Positions 53,194 to 62,236 of a stretch of 64,000 bases of DNA are shown here, in pieces. This DNA is from Hormoscilla sp. GM7CHS1pb (GTDB lineage: Bacteria > Cyanobacteriota > Cyanobacteriia > Cyanobacteriales > Desertifilaceae): the NCBI GenBank assembly GCA_014323675.1, contig JACONN010000006.1:248001-312000 (forward strand), read 5' to 3'. Each line of letters begins with the position of its first letter. Position 1 is the first letter of the stretch. The notes under the pieces were generated by a model that was not told the DNA's origin, did not search any database, and saw only the letters and a program-made list of their open reading frames with translations. A program made the position numbers and the translations under genes.

Positions 53194-55728
53194 CTAAACA
53201 AAATCAGAAGCATCAATTTGCCCAGGATCGATTCCCGACAAAATTGCCAACACTTCCCCAGAAGCCTTAATGGAAGTCGAATTGCCCTGAGAGGCAATTG
53301 TTAAATCATCAAAACTCAAGCCTCCTCCTAACCGGATAGAGTCCGTGCCATTCTCAAAGTCGTCGATGGTATCCCAGCCTATGCCCCGGGCCAAGACAAA
53401 AGTATCACTGCCCTCATTGCCATAAAGCATGTCGCGTCCCTTACCCCCATTGAGGAGATCGTTTCCAGCTCCGCCATGGAGGGTATCATTACCGCTGTCC
53501 CCGTTTAGGCTGTCGTTGCCCCCGTGTCCGTAAAGCCCGTCGTTTCCATTACCCCCTGAGAGGGGATCGTTTCCTGCTCCCCCTTGAAGGTAGTCATTGC
53601 TCCCCAGGGTAAGGCTGTATAGCAGCGCTTGGTTGTTTCCAGAACGCTGAATCAGAATATCGTCGTTTTGCCCATCGCCATCATAATCGGCAATATGCAG
53701 TTGCCCGCTTTGACCGTCAACCTGAAGCGCTGAGGGGAGCCGATATTGGGTATCCCAGAACAATACCCGACTGGTGGGGGATCCGGCAGATTCAAGTTGA
53801 ACCAGAATCTCATCGAAGCCATCACCATCTAAATCTTCTACATACAAATTGGTCAAGTCGCCCTTTTTTTGACGGTATATATTGCTTTTACCGTCTCCAT
53901 TATAGTCGCCGATGTACAAATTGGTCAAGTCGCCCTTGAAAAGGTAACCCTGAATGAGGGTTCGGGTGATAAAAAAGTTAAAGTTGACGTTGTCTTGGAA
54001 TAAGAATATTTCAGCAGTCCTTATGTCATCGTCGTCCCATTCGCCCTTTTCTTGACGGAATATATCGCTTTGACCGTCCCCATTAAAGTCGCCGATGTAC
54101 AAATTGGTCAAGTCGCCCCTGAGATTTAAACCCTCATACAGGGTGATGCGGTTAAAGTTGCCGTTGCCTTGGGATAAGAGTATTTCAGCAGTCCTACTTT
54201 TATCCTCGGCCCAATGGCCCTTTTCTTGACGGAGTATATCGCTTTTACCGTCCCCATTAAAGTCGCCGATGTACAAATTGGTCAAGTCGCCCTTGAGAGC
54301 GAAATTCTCATCCAGGCGGATGAGTTGAAAGTTGCCGTCGCCTTGGGATAAGAGTACATTAGCAGTGTTTATGTCATCGTCGTCCCATTCGCCCTTTTCT
54401 TGACGGAGTATATCGCTTTTACCGTCCCCATTAAAGTCGGCGATGTACAAATTGGTATGGTCGCCCTTGAGAGCGAAATTCTCATCCAGGGTGATGCGGG
54501 TAAAGTTGCCGTCGCCTTGGGATAAGAGTACTTCAGCACTCCTAGTTAGATCGTCGGCCCAATGGCCCTTTTCTTGACGGAGTATATCGCTTTTACCGTC
54601 CCCATTAAAGTCGCCGATGTACAAATTGGTATGGTCGCCCTTGAGAGCGAAATTCTCATCCAGGGTGATGGAGTCGGAAGGCGATACTGCAATATTAAAT
54701 TCATCTTCTACCTTGCCTCCCGCCTCATCCGATGCAGTTACTGTCACGGTAAAAGTGCCCTCAGTAGTGGGGGTGCCGCCGATCTCCCCGCTAGTGGAGT
54801 TAATGGTTAAACCGTCTGGCAAACCATTGGCGCTGTAGCTAGTAATGTTGTTGTTGATGTCGCCGAAGTTCCCGCTTACATTGAGATTGAAGTTATTACC
54901 GTAAGTAGCATCTACGTCACCGGAAGTAGCATATACGTCGGGAATTTGAGTTTCCACATAGGGAGGGTTTTCCAATTCTTTTTCTGCTGACAAAGCGTTG
55001 ATACTGTTGGGGATCGTACCGCTCAGGGAGTTGTTGTTCAAGTAGAGGTATTGCAAATTGCTGAGGGAGCCTAACTCAGAGGCGATCGTACCGCTCAGGG
55101 AGTTGTTGTACAGGTCGAGGATTTGCAAATTGCTGAGGGAACCTAACTCAGAGGCGATCGTACCGCTCATGGAGTTGTTGTACAGGTCGAGGATTTGCAA
55201 ATTGCTGAGGGAACCTAACTCAGAGGGGATCGTACCGCTCATGGAGTTGTTCTTCAGCTTGATTTCCGTCACCCGATCGCCCTCTACCGACACCCCATAC
55301 CAGCCATTAACAACATCAGCAGAGGGGGGAGTTTGGCTGCTGAAATCCCAGCCTGTCTTGTTCTTCCAATTCTCCCCATCAGTTCTGTTATAGAGAGCCT
55401 GAAGGGCTGCATAATCATTTGCATTGAGAGGCGGGGAAACATCAATATTAAATTCATCTTCTACCACGCCTCCCGCCGTATCCTCAACCGTTACCGTCAC
55501 GGCAAAACTGCCTGAAGTAGTAGGGGTGCCGCTGATCTCCCCACTACTGGAGTTAATGATTAAACCGTCTGGCAAACCCTCGGCGCTGTAGCTATCAATG
55601 TCCTCGTTCATGTCGCCGAAGTTCTCACTTACATTGAGGTTGAATTCCTCACCGGAAACAATCTCGACGTCGGAAATTGGAGTTACCACATAGGGAGGGG
55701 GAGGCAATACCTCAATCTCAAATTTATC
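53194..55728 (-). pseudogene. LRR / FG-GAP / RTX surface protein, 5'-truncated, about 844 aa open
   Basis: Domains in order: Ig-like (He_PIG type, SYSAEGLPDGLIINSSSGEI), leucine-rich repeats (LSNLQILDLYNNSLSGTIAS, four copies, LRR of the plant-like GTIP type), second Ig-like, five FG-GAP/VCBS repeats (LYIGDFNGDGKSDILRQEKG), then RTX nonapeptides (GGAGNDLLNGGKGRDMLYGN) and a typical type I secretion C-terminus. The frame opens at 55728 directly after a TAA, in the middle of another Ig-like domain, with no ATG or signal. Likely a secreted, Ca-binding adhesin whose 5' part was lost; a TTG start is possible. Confidence 0.8.
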
Positions 55729-55747
55729 TTATACGGGGCCTACTGCT

Positions 55748-55775
55748 CATGCTAGTAGCATTTGCTACTAGCATG
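55748..55775. repeat. Perfect 13-bp hairpin at the broken 5' end
   Basis: CATGCTAGTAGCA and TGCTACTAGCATG around TT, about 20 bases upstream of the point where the RTX gene loses homology. It may mark the junction. Confidence 0.65.
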
Positions 55776-55858
55776 AAAGCAACATCGAAGGCAGCACCGG
55801 TCTTTCTATGTCTATCTGCCGATTCTGACGCTGCCGGGGCACCTCTTCCATCTTATTA

Positions 55859-56045
55859 TTAAAATCCCCCTTCCACGACCAAATCCACAATCAGCTTCAC
55901 CTCATGGAGACATTCAAAATAGGCCAACTCCGGCTGATAGCCAGCGGCCACTAGGGTTTCAAAGCCTGCCTTGATTAAAGCAGTCAAGCCGCCCCAAAGG
56001 ACCGCCTGTTCCCCAAACAAATCTGTTTTCGTCCACTCCGGGATA
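55859..56045 (-). pseudogene. Internal fragment of ilvC (duplicate)
   Basis: TDLFGEQAVLWGGLTALIKA, GFETLVAAGYQPELAYFECL and HEVKLIVDLVVEGG repeat ilvC residues about 190-245. The DNA (55866-56035) matches 56947-57115 with about four differences. Both ends break off sharply; left flank is repeat DNA. Confidence 0.93.
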
Positions 56046-56142
56046 TTACCGCCCCAGTCTCCCGGCCAGTAGTCATATTCACGATCTCTTCCAGTCGCTG
56101 GATACTTTTGAGCCGCACCCATCACTTGACGGGACAAAATGT

Positions 56143-56186
56143 CGATGTCTAAAGGGCAGTACGAGTACTGTACCCTTTAGACATCG
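56143..56186. repeat. CGATGTCTAAAGGG palindrome
   Basis: Arms CGATGTCTAAAGGG and CCCTTTAGACATCG, inner GTAC...GTAC pair. A stem variant of the GATGTCTCC family in which both arms changed. Confidence 0.8.
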
Positions 56187-56241
56187 AAGCCGACTCTGGG
56201 CTTTCTCCCTAAATGGCGTTGATAGAAATATTTGATCCGGG

Positions 56242-56480
56242 AATGACGAAGTCATTTTAGGGAGTGAGGAAGTCATTCCCGAGAAAAATCAGTTATTTCC
56301 AGAACTAACTATTTATTTCCTGGAGTGACTTCCTCATTCCACCGACTACGAAAGTCATTCGGTGGCGGCAAAAGCTTACTCCTTGGCGGACGTAAGCATC
56401 GCCTTGGCCGGAGTAAGCGCCGCTTTGGCCGGAGTAAGCACCGCTTTGGCGGGGGTAAGCACCTCTTTGGCGGGGGTAAA
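56242..56480. repeat. Hairpin, shared 100-bp unit and 21-bp minisatellite
   Basis: 56242-56280 GGAATGACGAAGTCATTTTA...GGAAGTCATTCC hairpin. 56317-56420 repeats 52578-52682. 56388-56475 holds four 21-bp units, GTAAGCACCGCTTTGGCGGG, with graded changes (ATCGCC, GCCGCT, ACCGCT, ACCTCT). Confidence 0.8.
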
Positions 56481-56511
56481 ATAACGAGGTGAAGATGCTG
56501 GCCACTGGGAG

Positions 56512-56630
56512 AACAACGGCGTTACCATAACTAAACAAAATCAGGAGCACCAATAAGCCCAGGATCAATTCCCGACAAAATTGCCAACGCTTCCCCAGAA
56601 GCCGCGACCTTAATGAAAGTCGAATTGCAA
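56512..56630 (-). pseudogene. Copy of the 3' end of the RTX gene
   Basis: AACGGCGTTACCATAACTAA...CCCGACAAAATTGCCAACG...CCAGAAGCCGCG matches 53176-53295, the last 30 codons and downstream of the RTX gene, at about 85-90%. It lies just downstream of ilvC on the same strand. Confidence 0.85.
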
Positions 56631-56677
56631 AGAACTACAAAAAGGTGCCCGCATCTTGAGGCCTCTCCACAGGACCC

Positions 56678-57676
56678 CTAACCACCGGTCCTCAACCAGC
56701 TAAACATAGCCCGCAAGTCCTTACCCACCTCTTCTATAAGGTGTTCCGCTTCCTGACGGCGCATAGAGGTAAAACCGGGTTTTCCAGCTTGATTTTCCAG
56801 AACGAACTCCCGGGCGAACTGGCCAGATTGAATTTCCGAGAGAATCTTGCGCATTTCCGCGCGAGTTTCATCAGTAACGATGCGGGGGCCGCGAGTGTAA
56901 TCTCCATACTCAGCCGTATTAGAGATACTATCGCGCATCTTGGCCAATCCCCCTTCCACGACCAAATCCACAATCAGCTTCACCTCATGGAGACATTCAA
57001 AATAGGCCAACTCCGGCTGATAGCCAGCGGCCACTAGGGTTTCAAAGCCTGCCTTGATTAAAGCACTCAAGCCGCCGCAAAGGACCGCCTGTTCCCCAAA
57101 CAAATCTGTTTCCGTTTCTTCGCGGAAAGTCGTTTCCAGGATGCCGCCGCGAGTGCCGCCGATGCCCTTAGCATAGGCCATAGCCATATCCCGTGCTTGT
57201 CCCGTGGCATCCTGATAAACAGCAAACAGACAGGGAACCCCTTCACCCTGTTCGTAGGTGCGGCGCACCAGATGACCGGGGCCCTTCGGTGCCACCATGA
57301 TTACATCCACCGAGGGTGGGGGAACCACCTGACCAAAATGAATATTAAACCCGTGGGCAAAGGCCAGGGTCTTACCTGCCGTCAGATGGGGGGAAATTTC
57401 GTTAGTATAGACTGTCTTTTGCACCTCATCGGGCAACAGGATCGTCATCAAGTCAGCTGCTGCCGCCGCCTCGGCCACTGCCAGGACTTTTAAGCCTGCT
57501 GCTTCCGCCTTGGCCTGAGATTTACTACCCGGATATAGTCCCACCATGACATCCATCCCACTGTCTTTCAGATTCAGGGCATGGGCATGTCCTTGGGAAC
57601 CATAACCAATTATGGCAATTTTTTTCTTAGCTAACAAGTCCAAGTTAGCATCAGCATCATAGTACATACGAGCCAT
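56678..57676 (-). CDS. ilvC: Ketol-acid reductoisomerase, 332 aa
   Basis: NADPH site IAIIGYGSQGHAHALNLKDS, LLPDEVQKTVYTNEISPHLT, APKGPGHLVRRTYEQGEGVP and the metal/active-site DLFGEQAVLCGGL plus CLHEVKLIVDLVVEGGLAKM. Class I (short) enzyme of branched-chain amino acid synthesis. Start ATG 57676 (MARMYYDADANLD); upstream codons are not conserved. Divergent from purC with a 92-base shared upstream region. Confidence 0.95.
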   Translation of the reverse strand: MARMYYDADANLDLLAKKKIAIIGYGSQGHAHALNLKDSGMDVMVGLYPGSKSQAKAEAAGLKVLAVAEAAAAADLMTILLPDEVQKTVYTNEISPHLTAGKTLAFAHGFNIHFGQVVPPPSVDVIMVAPKGPGHLVRRTYEQGEGVPCLFAVYQDATGQARDMAMAYAKGIGGTRGGILETTFREETETDLFGEQAVLCGGLSALIKAGFETLVAAGYQPELAYFECLHEVKLIVDLVVEGGLAKMRDSISNTAEYGDYTRGPRIVTDETRAEMRKILSEIQSGQFAREFVLENQAGKPGFTSMRRQEAEHLIEEVGKDLRAMFSWLRTGG

Positions 57677-57768
57677 AGGCCCATCTCCTGAGATTTGACT
57701 TTCTCTTAATTTTGTGGCAGCTAATGATTGTAGCAAAATAAGGGATAACCTCAAAAGACCCAAAACCA

Positions 57769-58551
57769 ATGACTGACAGTCAACAGCTGTATGAAGGCAA
57801 AGCCAAGATCCTATATAGGACCGAGGATCCAGAGATTCTCCTGGCCTACTTTAAGGACGACGCCACCGCCTTTAACGCCCAAAAGCGGGGGACTATCGCC
57901 GGTAAAGGAGAAATCAACTGCGGCATTTCCAGCCAGCTATTCAGTCTGCTAGCAGCCCAAGGCATCCAGACTCATTATCTAGACAGGCCGACCCCCAACT
58001 CAATGCGCATCCGCGCCTTGCAAATCCTGCCAGTAGAAGTAATCCTGCGCAACATAGCAGCTGGCAGCCTCTGCAAGCAGACAGGATTACCTTTGGGGAT
58101 GAAGCTTGACCAGCCCCTGGTAGAATACTGCTATAAAAACGATGCCTTGGGAGACCCGTTGTTGACGCGCGATCGGCTATTATTGCTGGAACTGGCAACA
58201 CCAGATCAATTAGAGGAGATCCGTCGGTTATCATTGCAGATCAATTCATACCTGTCAAAATTTTTCGCCTCGTGCGGTCTAACTCTAGTAGACTTCAAAC
58301 TAGAATTTGGTCTAGATAAACAGCAGCAATTGCTGTTGGCAGATGAAATCAGCCCTGACACCTGTCGTTTGTGGGATAATAGCACCACAGACCCGAACCA
58401 GCGAGTAATGGATAAAGACCGGTTCCGCCAGGATTTGCCAAATGTAGAGGCAGCATATCAGCAGGTTCTCCAAAGAGTTTTGGCTACCACACAGGCTCCC
58501 GGAACCCCCCGCTGCGCTACCCCGTTCGAGGGAGATGCTGGAGTAAAGTGA
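57769..58551 (+). CDS. purC: SAICAR synthetase, 260 aa
   Basis: QLYEGKAKILYRTEDPEILL, YFKDDATAFNAQKRGTIAGK, TPNSMRIRALQILPVEVILR and LADEISPDTCRLWDNSTTDP are the SAICAR synthetase blocks (ATP-grasp-like). Catalyses step 8 of purine synthesis. The last 20 residues (GTPRCATPFEGDAGVK) are repeat-like and not typical. 50 bases before omp85. Confidence 0.95.
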   Translation: MTDSQQLYEGKAKILYRTEDPEILLAYFKDDATAFNAQKRGTIAGKGEINCGISSQLFSLLAAQGIQTHYLDRPTPNSMRIRALQILPVEVILRNIAAGSLCKQTGLPLGMKLDQPLVEYCYKNDALGDPLLTRDRLLLLELATPDQLEEIRRLSLQINSYLSKFFASCGLTLVDFKLEFGLDKQQQLLLADEISPDTCRLWDNSTTDPNQRVMDKDRFRQDLPNVEAAYQQVLQRVLATTQAPGTPRCATPFEGDAGVK

Positions 58552-58727
58552 GGCAGTAAAATGACTTGAGTCGTCAGACTATCAAATGCGGTGTGGGTAT
58601 AAACGTGAAAAGAATGCGCTTTTCTTCCTTATTATTAGCAATAGTTACTGCCTCAGCTACAGTAGGGTACGGTGGCGTAAACTCCGACGCCTGGGGACAA
58701 ACCCCCGAGCAAGATTTAACTGTCAAG

Positions 58728-58785
58728 GTTCGTAGTAAGCACTTTAGTGCTTCCAAGGTTCGTAGTAAGCACTTTAGTGCTTCCG
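58728..58785. repeat. Two GTAGT hairpins inside omp85
   Basis: GGTTCGTAGTAAGCACTTTA GTGCTTCC occurs twice in tandem with a 30-bp period, read as KVRSKHFSAS. Period divisible by three keeps the frame. Confidence 0.9.
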
Positions 58786-58793
58786 ACCGTTTC

Positions 58794-58873
58794 GATGTCT
58801 CCGGAGAGCTTGATGTCCCCCGGACGCACGGCGAAACCCGGGGGACATCATACTCGCACTACTCCGAAGACAT
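58794..58873. repeat. Nested GATGTCTCC palindrome inside omp85
   Basis: Outer arms CGATGTCTCCGGAG / CTCCGAAGACATTG, inner arms GATGTCCCCCGG / CCGGGGGACATC. Same architecture as 13932-13994. Followed by GTTCCCAGGCGGGAAAGTGG, a half copy of the GTTCCC hairpin. Confidence 0.85.
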
Positions 58874-60754
58874 TGAGGCCAAAGCATTGTTGTCGTTCCC
58901 AGGCGGGAAAGTGGGGCAAAGACCTGCTGAAGGACAGGCAGAACCGCGAGTCCTAGTGGCAGAATTAGCAGTACGGGGGGTACAAGGAGAACTGGAAGAT
59001 GAAGTATACCAGGTAATTAGCACTCGACCGGGACGGACCACCACCCGCAGCCAGCTGCAAGCAGATATTAACGCCATCTTTGCTACAGGATTTTTTGCCA
59101 ACGTGCAAGCAATACCGACAGATACCCCCTTGGGAGTGCGGGTGACTTTTGTAGTGCAACCTAACCCAGTCCTCAGACAAGTACGAGTGGTCGCAAATCA
59201 AGGTGAAGTGCCGTCGGTGCTGGGACCGGGGGTGGTTTCCGAGATTTTTAGCTCCCAATACGATTCGATATTGAATCTGCGGCAGCTTCAGGAAGGGATC
59301 GAAAGCTTAAACCAAAGATATCAAGACCGGGGTTATGTCTTAGCTCAGGTAATTGGCTCTCCCCAGGTGGCAGATGATGGTACAGTCACCCTGATCGTAA
59401 CGGAAGGGGTGATAGAAGATATCCAAATCCGTTTCCTGAACCGAGATGGAGAAGCTACTGATGAAGAGGGCCAACCGATCGCGGGCAAGACGCGGGAATT
59501 TATTATCACCCGGGAGTTGCAACTAGAGCCGGGAAAACTGTTTAATAGCGAGCGGGTGGAGGCGGAGTTACAGCGGGTGTTTGGTTTAGGGATTTTTGAA
59601 GATGTGTTTATCGAATTAAATCCCGGAGTTGACCCCTCCAAGGTAGTGGTGGTGCTGAACGTGCAGGAGAGGAATACAGGATCGATCGCGGCAGGTGCGG
59701 GGATTAGTTCTGCTAGCGGGTTGTTTGGTTCGGTCAGCTATCAGGAGAACAACCTGGGGGGCAATAACCAGACCCTGCGGGCCGAGACCCAGGTAGGCAC
59801 CCGGGAGTTGCTGTTCGACCTCAGCTTTACAGACCCCTGGATCGCAGGAGACCCACAGCGCACCTCTTATACGGCAAATCTGTTCCGACGCCAGTCCATA
59901 TCCCTGGTGTTTGATGGGGAGAAAAATGAGATCGAACTGGATAATGGCGATCGCCCCCGGGTGCTGCGGTTAGGAGGAGGAATCAGCTTTACCCGTCCCC
60001 TGGGTCCCGATCCCCTTAACTCTGAGTGGCGCGGATCCTTAGGGTTGCAGTATCAACGGGTTTCCATTCGCGATCGGGACGGAGATCTAGAGCCCGAAAG
60101 CGAAGACGGGGAACTCTTATCCTTCAGCGAGGATGGCAAGGATGACCTGGTGCTGCTGCAATTGGGGGTGGTGCGCGATCGGCGCAATGACAATATTCGG
60201 CCCACTAGCGGTTCTCTGACCAGATTGAGCATGGAACAGTCAGTCCCGATAGGCTTGGGCAATATCTTTCTTAATCGCCTCCGGGCTAGCCATAGCTACT
60301 ACATCCCCGTTAAGATTACCAACTTCACCGAAGGACCCCAAGCCCTAGCTTTTAACTTCCAAGCTGGAGCCGCCATCGGGGATTTACCCCCCTACGAAGC
60401 CTTTGTTCTGGGGGTAGTAATTCGGTGCGGGGCTTTGCAGAAGGGGATTTGGGCAGCGGTCGCTATTTTATCCAAGGCACAGCCGAATATCGCTTTCCCA
60501 TCTTCTCCGTCGTCGGTGGGGCCCTGTTCTTGGATGTGGGCAGCAACCTGGGCTCTGGCGGTAACGTTCCGGGGGAACCATCAGAGATTCGAGACCTGCC
60601 AGGTACTGGTGCTGGCATCGGTCTCGGGGTGCGCATTCAATCTCCTTTAGGACCAATTCGGGTAGACTTTGGCTTCAGTACCGACGGAGAGAGCCGCTTC
60701 CACTTTGGCATCGGAGAAAGATTCTGACAATGGTGAATTGAGAATGGTGAATGA

Positions 60755-61565
60755 GTGTAGTCAAAACCCGTTGGTAGGAGGTTGGGCGCTTGTTGGGGGA
60801 ACTTGAAGGCTTGGGGTTAGAAGATTGGGCCGTCTCCGGTAACCTAGTTTCGGGGTTTATCCTGATAGAGGCGCTCCACGAACTCCCTAACCTGAGCAGC
60901 TTGAGGTTTGTCCGACCCGCTTACAGGGAGATGAACGACGCCGAGTTAATCAGCAATGCCACTGTGGGGAAAGTCACCGACCAAGGGGCTCTGGCCATGA
61001 GAGCCGATGAGGCACGGAGACGGGGTAATGTTGATGGCACTGGCATCACCGTAGGGGTAATATCAGACAGCTATAATACTTCCAAGAGCCGCATCAAGGC
61101 ATCAGACGATATTGCGAGCGGCGACTTGCCAGCAGGAGGGGTTAATGTTCTCAAGAATAGCAGTAGTCCTGGTACGGATGAAGGGCGTGCCATGCTGCAG
61201 CTAGTTCACGACATTGCACCAGGTGCTGACTTAGCTTTCTACACAGAGGAGGGCGGCCAATCCGCAATGGTCAAAGCCATCAGGGCTCTGGCCGGCGCAG
61301 GTGCAGATGTGATAGTAGATGATGTGACCTACTATGCAGAACCGATGTTCCAAGATGGTCCGATCGCTCAAGCGGTAAATGAAGTCGTGGCCAGAGACAT
61401 CGCCTACTTTTCCTCCGCTGGGAACAGCGCTCGGAAAAGCTATGATAGCGCTTTTAAAGACAGTGGCAGTTCTCAGACTATGAATGTTGGTGGGGGGGAT
61501 CGAAAACTTATAAGTTGCACGACTTCTCAGGAAATGGAGATTTTACCCAAAGGATTACCATTCCA
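60755..61565 (+). pseudogene. Subtilisin-like (S8) protease fragment between MITE ends
   Basis: GTGITVGVISDSYNTSKSRI, SSPGTDEGRAMLQLVHDIAP, GADVIVDDVTYYAEPMFQDG and RDIAYFSSAGNSARKSYDSA match an S8-like family with the VGVISDS aspartate. The start is lost into a MITE end (TGTAGTCAAAACCCGTTGGT, 60759). A run of seven G (61492-61498) shifts the frame; the correct frame gives KTYKLHDFSGNGDFTQRITI and is cut at 61565 exactly by GGGTGTGGTC. The catalytic Ser domain is gone. Confidence 0.78.
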
Positions 61566-62050
61566 GGGTGTGGTCAAAAGTAGTTGATAGCTGGGTGCGC
61601 GCTCCGGGAACCCGGAGAAACACTGAAGTGTTTACTACGAACCTATCAGCACTCGCTGGAACTTGGATCCTGGGTGAGGGGGTGTGGTCAAAAGCAGTTG
61701 ATATCCTGGCCAAAAGGATTCGCTACGCGAACGACCCTGACAGATTATCGTAGCGTGCGTAATCCTAAGAATGCGTGTTACGTGTATTTTTTATAAGACA
61801 AATCCGGGCCGTAGCCGCTTATCAACCGGTGAAATCGTCATAATTTTACCCTCGTTCCCACGGCGAAGCCTGGGAATGCGCGACAAACCCAACTGGTTTT
61901 GACGGATGTGGTCAAAAACAGTTGGTACGGGGAGACCCTCGCGGGGTGCAGGGCGAAGTATTCGGAGGGGACATTGTTACTTTATGTCCCTCCGAATGCT
62001 TCGCCCCGACAGATGGGCCCATAAACAATCAACGGGTTTTGACCACACCC
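61566..62050. mobile_element. Three MITE units in series
   Basis: Left ends at 61566, 61680 (GGGTGTGGTCAAAAGCAGTT) and about 61903 (GGATGTGGTCAAAAACAGTT); right ends at about 61902 (AACTGGTTTTGAC, cut) and 62050 (AACGGGTTTTGACCACACCC). The last unit (about 148 bp) has a long hairpin, arms GGGCGAAGTATTCGGAGGG and CCCTCCGAATGCTTCGCCC. They separate omp85 from lpxC, which are usually adjacent. 61600-61640 carries a GAAACACTGAAGTGTTTACT arm. Confidence 0.75.
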
Positions 62051-62236
62051 GGTTTTGACCGCACTCCTTCCAAAGAGGTGTAGTTATAGATTGGAGAATC
62101 AATGCTTATCAACCAGTAAAATAGTCATAATTTTACCTTTTTAATAGTCAATTTTCCTTTGGGCTTGTCTAAAACCTTGATTTCACGGGGAGTTACTTCA
62201 GAAAAATCTGTAGATTTTTTGTTGCACATTTGGGGG

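Larger units (their letters stand above)
58605..60727 (+). pseudogene. omp85: Omp85/BamA outer-membrane assembly protein, frameshifted at G5
   Basis: Start GTG 58605 or ATG 58614; signal peptide MRFSSLLLAIVTASATVGYG. POTRA domains (VQGELEDEVYQVISTRPGRT; QVIGSPQVADDGTVTLIVTE; FEDVFIELNPG) and a 16-strand barrel. At a run of five G (60410-60414) frame is lost; the correct continuation NSVRGFAEGDLGSGRYFIQG (with the conserved VRG/F) and GPIRVDFGFSTDGESRFHFG are in the next frame. Residues about 40-100 are made of repeat DNA: KVRSKHFSAS twice and a nested palindrome. Being essential, the shift may be an assembly error. Confidence 0.88.

Noticed and set aside
56305..56568. 87-aa minus frame rich in QSGAYSG
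   Set aside because: Made of the 21-bp minisatellite and the copied RTX 3' end; not a gene.
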